Numbered from the stretch's first letter, positions 42,100 to 51,189 are shown. The stretch is 64,000 nt of DNA from Planctobacterium sp047947135 (GCA_047947135.1 CP170457.1:4030001-4094000), one strand, 5' to 3'. The notes: generated from the sequence alone by a model not told the origin. Numbers and translations are program-made.

Positions 42100-43392
42100 A
42101 TGTCGCAAATTAGTAAAATTATTGGCCGCGAGGTTCTCGATTCACGTGGCAATCCGACAGTTGAGGCGGACGTCTATCTGGAATCGGGTGCCTGGGGTAG
42201 AGCCTGTGCACCGTCAGGTGCTTCAACCGGTTCAAGAGAAGCTCTGGAATTACGTGATGGCGATAAAAGCCGTTATTTAGGTAAAGGTGTCACCAAAGCC
42301 GTCGCTGCCGTGAATAATGAGATTCAAAGCGCACTGAAAGGCTATGACGCGCTGGATCAATCTGGTCTGGACAAGGTCATGATTGACCTGGATGGCACGG
42401 AAAACAAAGAAAAACTTGGTGCTAACGCCATTTTGGCTGTTTCACTTGCCGCCGCTAAAGCCGCTGCCATGGAGAAAAAAGTTCCGCTTTACCAACATAT
42501 TGCAGACTTAAATGGCACTTCAGGCGAATACAGCATGCCCGTTCCGATGATGAACATCATCAATGGTGGCGAACATGCTGACAATAACGTCGACATTCAG
42601 GAATTTATGGTGCAACCCGTTGGCGCCAGCAGCTTTAAAGAAGCCTTGCGCATGGGTGCAGAGATTTTCCACCATCTGAAGAAAGTATTGAGTGCAAAAG
42701 GCCTGAATACCGCCGTTGGTGATGAAGGTGGATTCGCACCAAACCTGGCGTCCAATGAAGAAGCCTTAAAAGTGATCACCGAAGCGGTAGACAATGCCGG
42801 TTATAAAATGGGTGAAGACATCACCCTGGCACTGGACTGCGCTTCCAGTGAGTTCTTTAAAGACGGCAGCTACGTCTTGTCTGGTGAAAGCAAGTCCTTC
42901 AACCCATCAGAATTTACTGACTACCTTGCCGACCTGAGTGCTAAATACCCTATCGTTTCCATCGAGGACGGCATGGACGAGAGCGACTGGGATGGTTGGA
43001 GCGAATTAACCCGTAAAATTGGTGATAAAGTGCAATTGGTTGGCGACGATTTGTTTGTCACCAATACCAAAATTCTGAAACGCGGTATTGATAATGGTGT
43101 GGGTAACTCTATCCTCATCAAATTCAACCAAATCGGCTCACTCACCGAGACGTTGGAAGCTATCCGCATGGCGAAAAATGCTGGCTTTACCGCGGTTATT
43201 TCTCACCGTAGCGGTGAAACTGAAGACGCTACCATCGCTGATCTGGCTGTAGGTACAGCCGCAGGTCAAATTAAAACAGGTTCCCTGTGTCGTTCAGACC
43301 GTGTAGCTAAGTACAACCAATTGCTTCGTATCGAAGAGCAATTGGGGAATGCAGTTGCTTACGCTGGTCGCAAAGCGATCAAAGGTCAGTAG
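42100..43392 (+). CDS. eno: Enolase
   Basis: A 430-residue enolase: KIIGREVLDSRGNPTVEADV at the start, SGASTGS-type loop (GASTGSREALELRDGD), the magnesium ligands in DEGGFAPNL, SIEDGMDESDWDGW and GDDLFVTN, and the active-site Lys in LIKFNQIGSLTETLEAI plus SHRSGETED. It interconverts 2-phosphoglycerate and phosphoenolpyruvate and is also a likely RNA degradosome component in this group. The ribosome site AGGAA is nine bases before ATG. ftsB, the usual downstream neighbour in enterics, is not there. Confidence 0.98.
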   Translation: MSQISKIIGREVLDSRGNPTVEADVYLESGAWGRACAPSGASTGSREALELRDGDKSRYLGKGVTKAVAAVNNEIQSALKGYDALDQSGLDKVMIDLDGTENKEKLGANAILAVSLAAAKAAAMEKKVPLYQHIADLNGTSGEYSMPVPMMNIINGGEHADNNVDIQEFMVQPVGASSFKEALRMGAEIFHHLKKVLSAKGLNTAVGDEGGFAPNLASNEEALKVITEAVDNAGYKMGEDITLALDCASSEFFKDGSYVLSGESKSFNPSEFTDYLADLSAKYPIVSIEDGMDESDWDGWSELTRKIGDKVQLVGDDLFVTNTKILKRGIDNGVGNSILIKFNQIGSLTETLEAIRMAKNAGFTAVISHRSGETEDATIADLAVGTAAGQIKTGSLCRSDRVAKYNQLLRIEEQLGNAVAYAGRKAIKGQ

Positions 43393-43399
43393 TTCGGTC

Positions 43400-43415
43400 G
43401 GGGGCGCAAGCCCCT
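43400..43415. terminator. GC-rich tetraloop hairpin after eno
   Basis: GGGGC-GCAA-GCCCC forms a five-pair stem capped by a GNRA tetraloop, 8 bases past the eno stop and 9 bases before the next gene's ATG. There is no U-run. It may mark an mRNA processing or stabilising site, or lower translation of the next gene. Confidence 0.45.
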
Positions 43416-43423
43416 GAAATTGC

Positions 43424-44104
43424 ATGACCAAGTATTTCCCCTCAGCGATGTTTGATTCCGGCGATATTCAAACATCGATATTCAACGGCGGCGACAGACA
43501 ACTGCAATTTGCAGAGTTGTGCAATGCCCTTTATGAAGCCTGCCTGACAGATATCTCTAATCAGTCCGATTTGGATTTGCCAAAGCTCAAAAGACGTCTC
43601 GCCGGTTTGGCTTACCATATTAAAAGTGCCGCGTTCAAATTGCTGACCATCGACAATCATCTTGACGTTGATATTCATAACGGCACCTGGCAACACAAAC
43701 AACCGAGAAAGTGTCCGGGTATTGAACATCAGGATGAAACCATGGTGACCTGGTATTTAAAAAACGCCTGTTTTGGCTTGCCCGTCCCTATTTTGTTTAA
43801 AGATATTGAACAGCAGTTTATCGAAATTGATTCTATTGATCGCATGGAGCTCAGTCAGAATCGCATTCATCTGAATAAACACGGATGGGTTGATTTGCAG
43901 CAGACCGCGCCTGATCTCAATGCGATAAACAGCAAAGGCCAATCTGTGACAGTTCTGCAAAAACCTTCAAAAGCGGTCATGACCTCCGCTTGTTGTGGTC
44001 ATCGCTGGAATCATCGTGGTGGAACTCACCCTCGCCGTTTAAGTTTGAGAGAGTTACTACTATCAACCACTATCAGCTGGAAGAATTTTCGTTTTCCAGT
44101 GTAA
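43424..44104 (+). CDS. Uncharacterised protein downstream of eno
   Basis: A 226-residue soluble protein that I do not recognise. It has an N-terminal stretch of mixed character, a helical centre (LCNALYEACLTD, KLKRRLAGLAYHI) and a C-terminal basic, Cys/His-containing tail (TSACCGHRWNHRGGTHPRRLSLRELLLS) that could bind metal or nucleic acid. There is no signal peptide or membrane helix. The ATG is nine bases behind the post-eno hairpin, with no strong ribosome site, so expression may depend on read-through from eno. It is followed by the palindromic element before leuA. Confidence 0.65.
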   Translation: MTKYFPSAMFDSGDIQTSIFNGGDRQLQFAELCNALYEACLTDISNQSDLDLPKLKRRLAGLAYHIKSAAFKLLTIDNHLDVDIHNGTWQHKQPRKCPGIEHQDETMVTWYLKNACFGLPVPILFKDIEQQFIEIDSIDRMELSQNRIHLNKHGWVDLQQTAPDLNAINSKGQSVTVLQKPSKAVMTSACCGHRWNHRGGTHPRRLSLRELLLSTTISWKNFRFPV

Positions 44105-44128
44105 GTGCCAGAGAACAATAACGATGTT

Positions 44129-44342
44129 CATTTTGGTCAATTTATAATCCTTAAAACCTCAGTTGAATGCGTAACGAGAGCGCTTATCACGCAGAAATTT
44201 AACGATATTTTGGGTCATTTGACCCGAAAGCTGTATCACCCATACGGTGAGGGCAAATGTTCCAAAATATCGTTAAAGATCAAGTAGTAAGCGTTCGCAG
44301 TAGTTTTCAACTGAGGTTTAAAGGATAATTTAGACCAAAATG
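44129..44342. repeat. 214-bp interrupted palindrome (MITE-like element)
   Basis: Nested arms pair across the whole stretch: CATTTTGGTC (44129-44138) with GACCAAAATG (44333-44342); AAACCTCAGTTGAA (44154-44167) with TTCAACTGAGGTTT (44306-44319); TTTAACGATATTTTGG (44198-44213) with CCAAAATATCGTTAAA (44262-44277). A smaller hairpin GGGTC-ATTT-GACCC (44212-44225) sits near the centre. The parts between are imperfectly paired. No open frame of note and no target-site duplication is evident. It may be a mobile non-autonomous element or a large folded RNA before the leu leader. Confidence 0.75.
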
Positions 44343-44436
44343 TTTTATAGCAAAATCAGCGCTATCACATTTTCCTGTTGACCTTTACCGCTAATAACGG
44401 TACTAATATTCCCACAATACGAAATCATTAAGAACT

Positions 44437-44493
44437 ATGTTTAGCAAAGCACTCCTTATCCTCCTACTTATGGCAGATACACTGCACGGGTGA
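44437..44493 (+). CDS. leuL: leu operon leader peptide
   Basis: An 18-codon ORF, MFSKALLILLLMADTLHG, too short for most gene callers. Five of the six Leu codons lie between 44452 and 44469 (CTC CTT ... CTC CTA CTT). It sits 89 bases before leuA and just upstream of a terminator. This is the pattern of leucine attenuation: with low charged tRNA-Leu the ribosome stalls and leuABCD is transcribed. The ribosome site is weak. Confidence 0.85.
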   Translation: MFSKALLILLLMADTLHG

Positions 44494-44550
44494 GTTGTAG
44501 CTAGACGATAGTCCACATTCACAAAAACCCGTGCACAGCACGGGTTTTTT
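44484..44550 (+). terminator. leu attenuator (antiterminator and terminator)
   Basis: The terminator is CCCGTGC (44528-44534), loop ACA, GCACGGG (44538-44544) and six T (44545-44550). An identical GCACGGG at 44484-44490, inside the end of the leader ORF, can pair with CCCGTGC instead and prevent the terminator. A ribosome reaching the leader stop covers that copy, so termination results when leucine is plentiful. Confidence 0.88.
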
Positions 44551-44581
44551 GTTTTCGGCGAATAAAAATTGGGAGTAGATG

Positions 44582-46138
44582 ATGACCAATCAGGTAAAAA
44601 TTTTTGATACAACGTTAAGGGATGGCGAGCAAGCCTTACCTGCCAGTTTGACCGTCAAAGAAAAGCTCCAAATCGCTCTCGCTCTGGAACGATTAGGTGT
44701 GGATATCATCGAAGCCGGATTCCCCGTTTCCTCCCCCGGAGATTTCAAGTCAGTGCAATCAATCGCAAAGGCATTGTCATCATCATTGGTTTGTGGCTTA
44801 TCTCGAGCCGTAAAACAGGACATTGATGCTTGTGGCGAAGCCATGTCCGTAGCTGAACGATTTCGTATCCATACTTTTATTGCCACCTCCAGCATTCATG
44901 TGGATAGCAAGTTGCGTAAATCTCAGGATGAGGTGGTAGACATGGCGGTTGCCGCAGTAAAACATGCCAGACGCTATACCGATGATGTTGAGTTTTCCTG
45001 TGAAGATGCCGGACGCACCCACATTGACTATCTGTGTCGTATGGTGGAATCAGCCATTAATGCTGGCGCAACGACAGTCAATATCCCGGATACGGTCGGT
45101 TACACCACACCCACGGAATTTGGAGGCATTATTCAGTCATTGTTTGACCGAGTTCCAAATATCGACAAGGCAACCATTTCGGTTCACTGTCATAATGACC
45201 TTGGGTTGGCCGTCGCAAACTCCTTAAGTGCCATTGAACATGGTGCCAGACAAGTAGAGTGCACCATCAATGGCATAGGTGAACGCGCCGGGAATTGTTC
45301 TTTGGAAGAAATCGCCATGATTTTAAAAACCCGGGAACAATTACTGAATATGCAGACCAACATCAACAGCAGCGAGATTTCCCGCACCTCAAAATTGGTC
45401 AGTCAGCTGTGTAACATGCCGGTACAAGCCAACAAGGCCATAGTTGGTGCAAATGCTTTTAGCCATTCCTCAGGTATCCATCAGGATGGTGTGTTAAAAG
45501 CCCAAAACACTTATGAAATCATGACGCCGGAAAGTGTTGGCATTAACAAAAACAATTTAAACTTAACGTCGCGCTCGGGTCGTCATGTCATCAAGCATCG
45601 CATGCATGAGTTAGGCTATCAGGACAGCGATTTTGATTTGGATACGCTGTATGAGGCCTTTGTAAAACTGGCCGACAAAAAAGGCCAGGTTTTTGATTAC
45701 GATTTGGAAGCGCTGGTGTTTTTCGACCAAACCAAACAGACAGAAGCTTATTTTAAACTGAGTTATTTACACGCCAATGCGGGCAAAGATGTCATTCCAA
45801 ATGCCACTGTACGGATGCTGGTTGGAAATGACGAAATTGTCGAATCCGCCACGGGGAACGGACCAGTCGATGCCGCCTTCAATGCTATTATCAAGTTAAC
45901 CGGTATTGAGAATCTGGACATCGTCGACTTTAAACTGGATTCCAAAGGAGAAGGTGCCGATGCCCTTGCTCAGGTCAGCGTCATCGCGACCTACAATGGA
46001 CGACGTTTCAGCGGCATTGGTTTAGCGACAGATATAGTAGAAGCTGGCGTTAAAGCACTGATTTATGTTTTAAACAATACCCACCTGGCCGATCAGATCG
46101 ACCAGCACAAACAACAACAGCGAATTGCAGGAGTATAA
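44582..46138 (+). CDS. leuA: 2-isopropylmalate synthase
   Basis: 518 residues from ATG 44582 (MTNQVKIFDTTLRDGEQALPAS); GGGAG is six bases upstream, better than ATG 44579. The DRE-TIM catalytic part has FDTTLRDGEQ, the metal ligands in SVHCHNDLGLAVANS, and GERAGNCSLEEIAM. The C-terminal regulatory LeuA dimer domain follows (from about residue 390), so leucine feedback inhibition is expected. It condenses acetyl-CoA with 2-oxoisovalerate in leucine synthesis. First gene of leuABCD behind the attenuator. Confidence 0.98.
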   Translation: MTNQVKIFDTTLRDGEQALPASLTVKEKLQIALALERLGVDIIEAGFPVSSPGDFKSVQSIAKALSSSLVCGLSRAVKQDIDACGEAMSVAERFRIHTFIATSSIHVDSKLRKSQDEVVDMAVAAVKHARRYTDDVEFSCEDAGRTHIDYLCRMVESAINAGATTVNIPDTVGYTTPTEFGGIIQSLFDRVPNIDKATISVHCHNDLGLAVANSLSAIEHGARQVECTINGIGERAGNCSLEEIAMILKTREQLLNMQTNINSSEISRTSKLVSQLCNMPVQANKAIVGANAFSHSSGIHQDGVLKAQNTYEIMTPESVGINKNNLNLTSRSGRHVIKHRMHELGYQDSDFDLDTLYEAFVKLADKKGQVFDYDLEALVFFDQTKQTEAYFKLSYLHANAGKDVIPNATVRMLVGNDEIVESATGNGPVDAAFNAIIKLTGIENLDIVDFKLDSKGEGADALAQVSVIATYNGRRFSGIGLATDIVEAGVKALIYVLNNTHLADQIDQHKQQQRIAGV

Positions 46139-47236
46139 ATGTCACAGCATCATATTGCGGTACTGGCCGGTGACGGCATCGGGCCGGAAGTCATGGCGGA
46201 AGCCTTAAAAGTACTGGAAAGCGTCAAGCATCGATTTGATCTGGATATTATTACCTCTGAATATGCGGTTGGCGGTTATGCCATTGACCACCACGGTGAG
46301 GCCCTGCCAAAAGCCACATTAAGTGGTTGCGAGCAGGCTGATGCCATATTGTTTGGCTCTATTGGCGGCCCCAAATGGGATAATCTGCCGTTAGAGCAAC
46401 GTCCGGAGCGAGCTGCGTTACTGACTTTGCGTAGTCATTTTGGTTTGTTCAGTAACTTAAGACCGGCAAAAATTTATCAGGGGCTGGAAGCCTTTTCGCC
46501 ACTACGCAGCGATATAGCCGCCAGCGGTTTCGATGTCCTTGTTGTGCGAGAATTGACCGGTGGTATCTATTTTGGCAAGCCCAAAGGCATTGAAGGCGAA
46601 GGTGAAGAACAGTTCGCTTATGACACCATGCGTTACAGCCGTGGCGAAATTCGTCGCATCGCGAAAATTGCCTTTGAAGCCGCGCGTTTACGTGACAAAA
46701 AAGTCACGTCGGTGGATAAAGCCAATGTCCTGGTGTGCAGCCGCTTATGGCGAGAAGTGACAGAAGAAGTGGCAAAAGACTACCCTGATGTGCAGTTGGA
46801 ACATATCTATATTGATAATGCCACCATGCAGTTGATCCGCTATCCGGCTGATTTTGACGTATTGCTGTGTTCCAATTTATTTGGCGATATTATTTCTGAC
46901 GAATGCGCCATGATTACGGGTTCAATGGGCTTACTGCCCTCTGCCAGCATCAATGAGAAAGGGTTTGGCATGTACGAACCTGCAGGTGGCTCAGCACCTG
47001 ACATTGCTGGTAAAGGGATCGCCAATCCAATCGCTCAGATATTGTCTTTGTCGATGCTATTGCGCTACAGCCTGAATCAATCAGAAGCTGCTGATGCCAT
47101 TGACAATGCCGTCATTCAAATTCTAAAAGACCAATATTTAACAGCAGACCTGTTGCCAGAAGCAATGCGTGGCCAGGCAAAATCGACTGCGGATGTCGGC
47201 AATGCAATCGCAACCCTAATTAAGGAGGAGGTGTAA
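46139..47236 (+). CDS. leuB: 3-isopropylmalate dehydrogenase
   Basis: 365 residues, starting directly after the leuA stop. HHIAVLAGDGIGPEVMAEAL opens the isocitrate/isopropylmalate dehydrogenase fold. RSHFGLFSNLRPAK and VVRELTGGIYFGKPKG contribute substrate arginines, SVDKANVL the Lys, and SNLFGDIISDECAMITGSMGLLPSAS the metal Asp. GGSAPDIAGKGIANPIAQ forms the NAD-binding loop. It oxidises and decarboxylates 3-isopropylmalate to 2-oxoisocaproate. Confidence 0.98.
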   Translation: MSQHHIAVLAGDGIGPEVMAEALKVLESVKHRFDLDIITSEYAVGGYAIDHHGEALPKATLSGCEQADAILFGSIGGPKWDNLPLEQRPERAALLTLRSHFGLFSNLRPAKIYQGLEAFSPLRSDIAASGFDVLVVRELTGGIYFGKPKGIEGEGEEQFAYDTMRYSRGEIRRIAKIAFEAARLRDKKVTSVDKANVLVCSRLWREVTEEVAKDYPDVQLEHIYIDNATMQLIRYPADFDVLLCSNLFGDIISDECAMITGSMGLLPSASINEKGFGMYEPAGGSAPDIAGKGIANPIAQILSLSMLLRYSLNQSEAADAIDNAVIQILKDQYLTADLLPEAMRGQAKSTADVGNAIATLIKEEV

Positions 47237-48636
47237 TGGCCAAAACGCTATATGAAAAAATTTGGCAACGACATTTAGTTGATCAGATCGGTGAAGATTC
47301 TCTGATCTACATTGATCGTCACCTTATCCATGAAGTCACGTCTCCCCAGGCATTTTCAGGTCTGGCGGAAAAAGACCGTAAAGTGCGCCGACCGGATAAA
47401 ACCTTTGCAACAATGGACCATAGCATTTCTACTCGCTCATTAGCCATCGACGCCTGTGGTCCTGCCAATCAACTGCAATTGCAGACGCTCCAGGAAAATT
47501 GTGAAGCCCACGGTATACAGCTGTTCCCGGTTGGCCACAAAAAACAGGGAATCGTGCATGTGATTGGCCCGGAATTGGGCTTGATATTACCTGGTATGAC
47601 CGTCGTGTGTGGGGATTCCCATACCGCCACCCATGGCGCATTTGGCGCATTAGCCTTCGGTATAGGCACCTCGCAGGTTGAGCACGTACTGGCGACGCAA
47701 ACACTCAAGCAAAGCCGCGCCAAAACCATGAAAGTGGAGGTCAATGGCAAGTTGGCCAATGGTGTAACCGCTAAAGATATCATTCTGGCGATCATCGGTG
47801 AGATTGGTCATGCTGGTGCAACAGGTCACGTCATTGAATATGCAGGAGACGCGATTAGCGACTTGTCCATGGAAGAGCGTATGACCATTTGTAATATGAG
47901 TATCGAAGCGGGTGCCAAGGCGGGGTTAATCGCACCAGACGATAAAACTTTTGATTATGTGAAGGGGCGCGAATTTGCTCCCAAAGGGGAAGTATGGGAA
48001 CAAGCCGTTGCCGATTGGCGCACTTTGTTCTCAGACGACGATGCAAAATTCGACACCATTGTCACTTTACAGGCAGAAAATATTGAGCCTCAGGTCACCT
48101 GGGGCACCAACCCCGGTCAGGTTATCGCCATTAATCAACCGGTGCCGGTGCCAGACAGTTTTTCCGATACCGTTGAACGCAGTTCAGCTGAAAAAGCCAT
48201 TAAATACATGGATTTAATACCAGGACAAATGTTGGGCGAAGTCTCAGTGAACCATGTTTTTATCGGTTCGTGTACAAACAGCCGCATCGAAGACCTGCGT
48301 TCAGCTGCGAAGATTGCCGCACAAGGTAAAGTTGCCAACAATGTCACCGCCATCGTTGTACCGGGCTCTGCACAGGTCAAAGCGCAAGCTGAACAGGAGT
48401 CACTGGACAAAATATTTATTGATGCCGGCTTTGAATGGCGTTTGCCTGGTTGTTCTATGTGCCTAGGTATGAATGACGACATTCTACAACCCGGTGACCG
48501 TTGTGCCTCAACCAGCAATCGGAATTTTGAAGGTCGACAAGGCCGCGGTGCCAGAACCCACTTAGTCAGTCCAGCAATGGCTGCGGCGGCGGCACTGAAT
48601 GGGCACTTTGTTGATGTCCGAAAATACGAACAATAA
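47236..48636 (+). CDS. leuC: 3-isopropylmalate dehydratase large subunit
   Basis: 466 residues of the aconitase family. Its ATG overlaps the leuB stop by one base (TAATG), giving coupling. The 4Fe-4S cluster cysteines are visible in FIGSCTNSRIEDLR and GCSMCLGMNDD, and the active-site segments VVCGDSHTATHGAFGALAFGIGTSQVEHV and RNFEGRQGRGARTHLVSPAMAAAAA are intact. With LeuD it isomerises 2- to 3-isopropylmalate. Confidence 0.98.
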   Translation: MAKTLYEKIWQRHLVDQIGEDSLIYIDRHLIHEVTSPQAFSGLAEKDRKVRRPDKTFATMDHSISTRSLAIDACGPANQLQLQTLQENCEAHGIQLFPVGHKKQGIVHVIGPELGLILPGMTVVCGDSHTATHGAFGALAFGIGTSQVEHVLATQTLKQSRAKTMKVEVNGKLANGVTAKDIILAIIGEIGHAGATGHVIEYAGDAISDLSMEERMTICNMSIEAGAKAGLIAPDDKTFDYVKGREFAPKGEVWEQAVADWRTLFSDDDAKFDTIVTLQAENIEPQVTWGTNPGQVIAINQPVPVPDSFSDTVERSSAEKAIKYMDLIPGQMLGEVSVNHVFIGSCTNSRIEDLRSAAKIAAQGKVANNVTAIVVPGSAQVKAQAEQESLDKIFIDAGFEWRLPGCSMCLGMNDDILQPGDRCASTSNRNFEGRQGRGARTHLVSPAMAAAAALNGHFVDVRKYEQ

Positions 48637-48654
48637 GGCATGGAGAATAAGATA

Positions 48655-49260
48655 ATGTCGCAAGGAATTACCTTCATCACCGCATCCGCTGTGCCATTGG
48701 ACAGTGCCAATGTGGACACTGACCAAATCATCCCTAAACAATTTTTAACCGCTGTCAGTCGCGTTGGCTTCGGTAAGCACCTGTTTCATGACTGGCGCTA
48801 TCTGGATCAGCATGAAAAAGAGCCAAACCCGGAATTTGTCCTGAATAAAGCAGAATACCGTGGCGCACAAATCCTGCTGGCCAGAGAAAACTTTGGCTGT
48901 GGTTCCAGTCGGGAGCATGCCCCGTGGGCGCTGGATGATTATGGTTTTAAAGCAGTGATTGCCACCAGCTTTGCTGATATTTTTTACGGCAATTGTATCA
49001 ATAACCAGCTGTTACCGATCGCCCTAACGGACGCACAGATGAACACCCTGTTTGAGCGGGTGCATAGCCAGCCTGATATTCAAATTACCATCGATTTACC
49101 AACACAAACAGTGCAAATTGCAGAGCAGCGATTTTGCTTTGAGATTGCTGAGCACCACAAGCACAATTTACTCAATGGATTGGATGCCATTGGACTGACA
49201 TTGCAAAGCAATCAACAGATTACAGACTATGAAGGTCACATCTCTGAATGGATGCAATAA
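48655..49260 (+). CDS. leuD: 3-isopropylmalate dehydratase small subunit
   Basis: 201 residues from ATG 48655 (MSQGITFITASAVPLDSANVDTDQI), with GGAG nine bases upstream; the frame can begin five codons earlier at 48640 but without support. The swivel-domain motifs NVDTDQIIPKQFL and ENFGCGSSREHAPWALDDYGF are intact. Partner of LeuC in the heterodimeric isomerase. Last gene of the operon, closed by the terminator at 49285. Confidence 0.97.
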   Translation: MSQGITFITASAVPLDSANVDTDQIIPKQFLTAVSRVGFGKHLFHDWRYLDQHEKEPNPEFVLNKAEYRGAQILLARENFGCGSSREHAPWALDDYGFKAVIATSFADIFYGNCINNQLLPIALTDAQMNTLFERVHSQPDIQITIDLPTQTVQIAEQRFCFEIAEHHKHNLLNGLDAIGLTLQSNQQITDYEGHISEWMQ

Positions 49261-49284
49261 CCCCCTGTTAATTAAGCTTATTTT

Positions 49285-49319
49285 TTCAAGCACTGAGTAG
49301 CATCAGTGCTTGAATTTTT
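49285..49319 (+). terminator. leuABCD terminator
   Basis: TTCAAGCACTGA (49285-49296) and TCAGTGCTTGAA (49303-49314) pair perfectly over 12 bases around GTAGCA, followed by TTTTT. It stands 24 bases after leuD and is strong in both composition and position. Confidence 0.95.
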
Positions 49320-49372
49320 GCCATTCTTTAGCCAAAGTATGGCTACTATTCCTATTTTGCTTTTTTTGAATT

Positions 49373-50587
49373 ATGTCTGAGCAAACGATCGCCATTATTT
49401 CCATCGAAGAGCTGGTACCCGGTATGTATGTCAACCGCGTAGTCAAACAAAAAGGCTCTTTAAAAATGAAATCCAAAGGATTGGTAAAACGTCAGGACAT
49501 TATCGAATCCTTAAAAAGCAAAGGCATTGTTGAAGTTGAGGTGGATTACAGCAAAAGTCACCTGGAAGAAATAAATGTTCAGGACAAAGCGGAAGAAGCT
49601 GCTCATCCTGAACCTGAAATCAAGCCTAAGAAACAACAATCGGTTGGTGAAGCATTAGTTGCAGGCCAGGAACTGCATGATCGAGCAAAACAGGCACATG
49701 AGGCTTTTTTACAACGTATCCGGGAAGGACAAAGCGTTGATGTCAGTCCAATCAAAGAAATATCTGAAGAGATTATCGAAAGTGTCTTTAATGAAGCTGA
49801 TGGATTGTCCTGTGTCGCGTTGATGAAAGACACGCCTGACTATATTCTTGAGCACAGCGTAAACTGCGCAATTTATATGACCATTTTTGCCAAACACATG
49901 GAATTTGACAAAGCACTCTGTACGGACCTTTGTCTGGCAGGGTTTCTCATGGATTGTGGAATGGCCACCGTTCCGGCCGACATTCTGGCAAAACCGGGGA
50001 AACTGAACAAGGACGAGATGGCCTTAATATACCCGCATGTGGATTTTGGTCTGGATATACTTGAAAAAGCAGGTGACGTAAATGATGTAGTGCTAGGTGT
50101 CGTGCGTGATCACCATGAACGATTAGATGGTTCTGGATATCCAGAAGGTAAAGCAGGCGAAAATATCAATGCGTATGGCCGTATGGCAGCGATTGTTGAT
50201 TGTTATGATGCCATGACTAATGACCGACCATACCGTCGCGGTATGACGCCGACGAATGCCTTAAAACAGCTATTGGCTGACAGTTCTGGTCGTTTTGATC
50301 AATCGCTGGTGCAGCAGTTTATCCGCAGTATTGGCGTTCATCCTGTGGGTTCACTGGTAAAACTCAAAAGCGGAAAGTTGGGGATCATTGTCAAAGCAAA
50401 CAAAGCGGATCCACTTAAACCACTGGTGATGAGTTTTTACAGTATTCGTACCGGACATCATACGGAAATTAAACGAGTCGATCTGGCGAAAGTTGACGAT
50501 GAAATTGAAGTCAGCGTGCGCCCGGATGATTTTAAAATCAGCTTGACCAAATTTTTCAGAGAAGTGTTTCTGCCATCTTTGCAATAA
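49373..50587 (+). CDS. DUF3391 / HD-GYP protein with altered HD motif
   Basis: 404 residues. Residues 1-65 are a DUF3391 domain (ISIEELVPGMYVNRVVKQKG); a charged linker follows, then HD-GYP from about residue 150. HSVNCAIYM, HVDFGLDIL, DHHERLDGSGYPEGKAGENI and DCYDAMTNDRPYRRG are intact family motifs. The metal-binding LLHDIGK is here LMDCGM (GFLMDCGMATVPADILAKPGKL), so the HD His and the following Lys are both Met. Cyclic-di-GMP hydrolysis is therefore doubtful; it may be a binding or scaffold protein. It stands alone after the leu terminator. Confidence 0.88.
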   Translation: MSEQTIAIISIEELVPGMYVNRVVKQKGSLKMKSKGLVKRQDIIESLKSKGIVEVEVDYSKSHLEEINVQDKAEEAAHPEPEIKPKKQQSVGEALVAGQELHDRAKQAHEAFLQRIREGQSVDVSPIKEISEEIIESVFNEADGLSCVALMKDTPDYILEHSVNCAIYMTIFAKHMEFDKALCTDLCLAGFLMDCGMATVPADILAKPGKLNKDEMALIYPHVDFGLDILEKAGDVNDVVLGVVRDHHERLDGSGYPEGKAGENINAYGRMAAIVDCYDAMTNDRPYRRGMTPTNALKQLLADSSGRFDQSLVQQFIRSIGVHPVGSLVKLKSGKLGIIVKANKADPLKPLVMSFYSIRTGHHTEIKRVDLAKVDDEIEVSVRPDDFKISLTKFFREVFLPSLQ

Positions 50588-50610
50588 GTACAGTCGCCGC
50601 AAGTATGGGC

Positions 50611-51186
50611 TCACTCATGCTGCGAACTATATTGTTCAAACGTTTTCATGCGGGCTTCCAGTACTTTCTCAAATGCAGACAGTGGCGTACCTTCAAGCTC
50701 ATGCAAACACAGCCCAACCGATTCAAGAGTAGAAAAACTATTGGGTATTTTGGCCTTACGAATACGGTAGCGACTTTGAATGTCGCCGGAAAAGGACACT
50801 GCCGTGATATCCTGTAGCCAGGTGTTTAGTTGCAATATACGGTAGGCTTTTTTCCAGGTACCATCTATCGCAATCAGATTCTGAATGTTTTGCGTGGAAA
50901 TTGCACTGGCCAAAACAGCATCATCATTGGGATATAACAGCGCCCAGGAATCGGTATTTTTTGTCACTTGTTCCTTTACTATCTTAAAATCATCAGGCGT
51001 CTCTCCTACATAGACTTGCGTGTCAGGCAGAATCAGCTGCAACAGTCGCACCGTCCCTTTGGCCGCCTTGACTTCTGAAGAGTGTTGTAAAATATGAATC
51101 CGAGTGTTGCTGGTGATGTTGGTCAAGGCATGGCAAACACAGGCGGTTGCCGGAAAGTCACAGGTAGAGCAATAACGACGAGACAA
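50611..51186 (-). CDS. DTW-domain tRNA-uridine aminocarboxypropyltransferase (TapT-like)
   Basis: A 191-residue DTW protein. The zinc-type cluster RYCSTCDFPATACVCHAL opens it, followed by IHILQHSSEVKAAKGTVRLL, the signature IAIDGTWKKAYRIL (D-x-T-W) and RKAKIPNSFSTLESVG. Relatives add the 3-amino-3-carboxypropyl group from SAM to uridine (acp3U) in tRNA variable loops. It starts at TTG 51186, three bases after the stop of the periplasmic-binding gene upstream, so the three minus-strand genes here are likely one unit, though they have no obvious shared function. Confidence 0.88.
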   Translation of the reverse strand: MSRRYCSTCDFPATACVCHALTNITSNTRIHILQHSSEVKAAKGTVRLLQLILPDTQVYVGETPDDFKIVKEQVTKNTDSWALLYPNDDAVLASAISTQNIQNLIAIDGTWKKAYRILQLNTWLQDITAVSFSGDIQSRYRIRKAKIPNSFSTLESVGLCLHELEGTPLSAFEKVLEARMKTFEQYSSQHE

Positions 51187-51189
51187 ACC

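Noticed and set aside
44105..44287. 60-codon plus-strand frame after the eno-neighbour gene
   Set aside because: It lies inside the palindromic element, so the frame is a by-product of the inverted arms.
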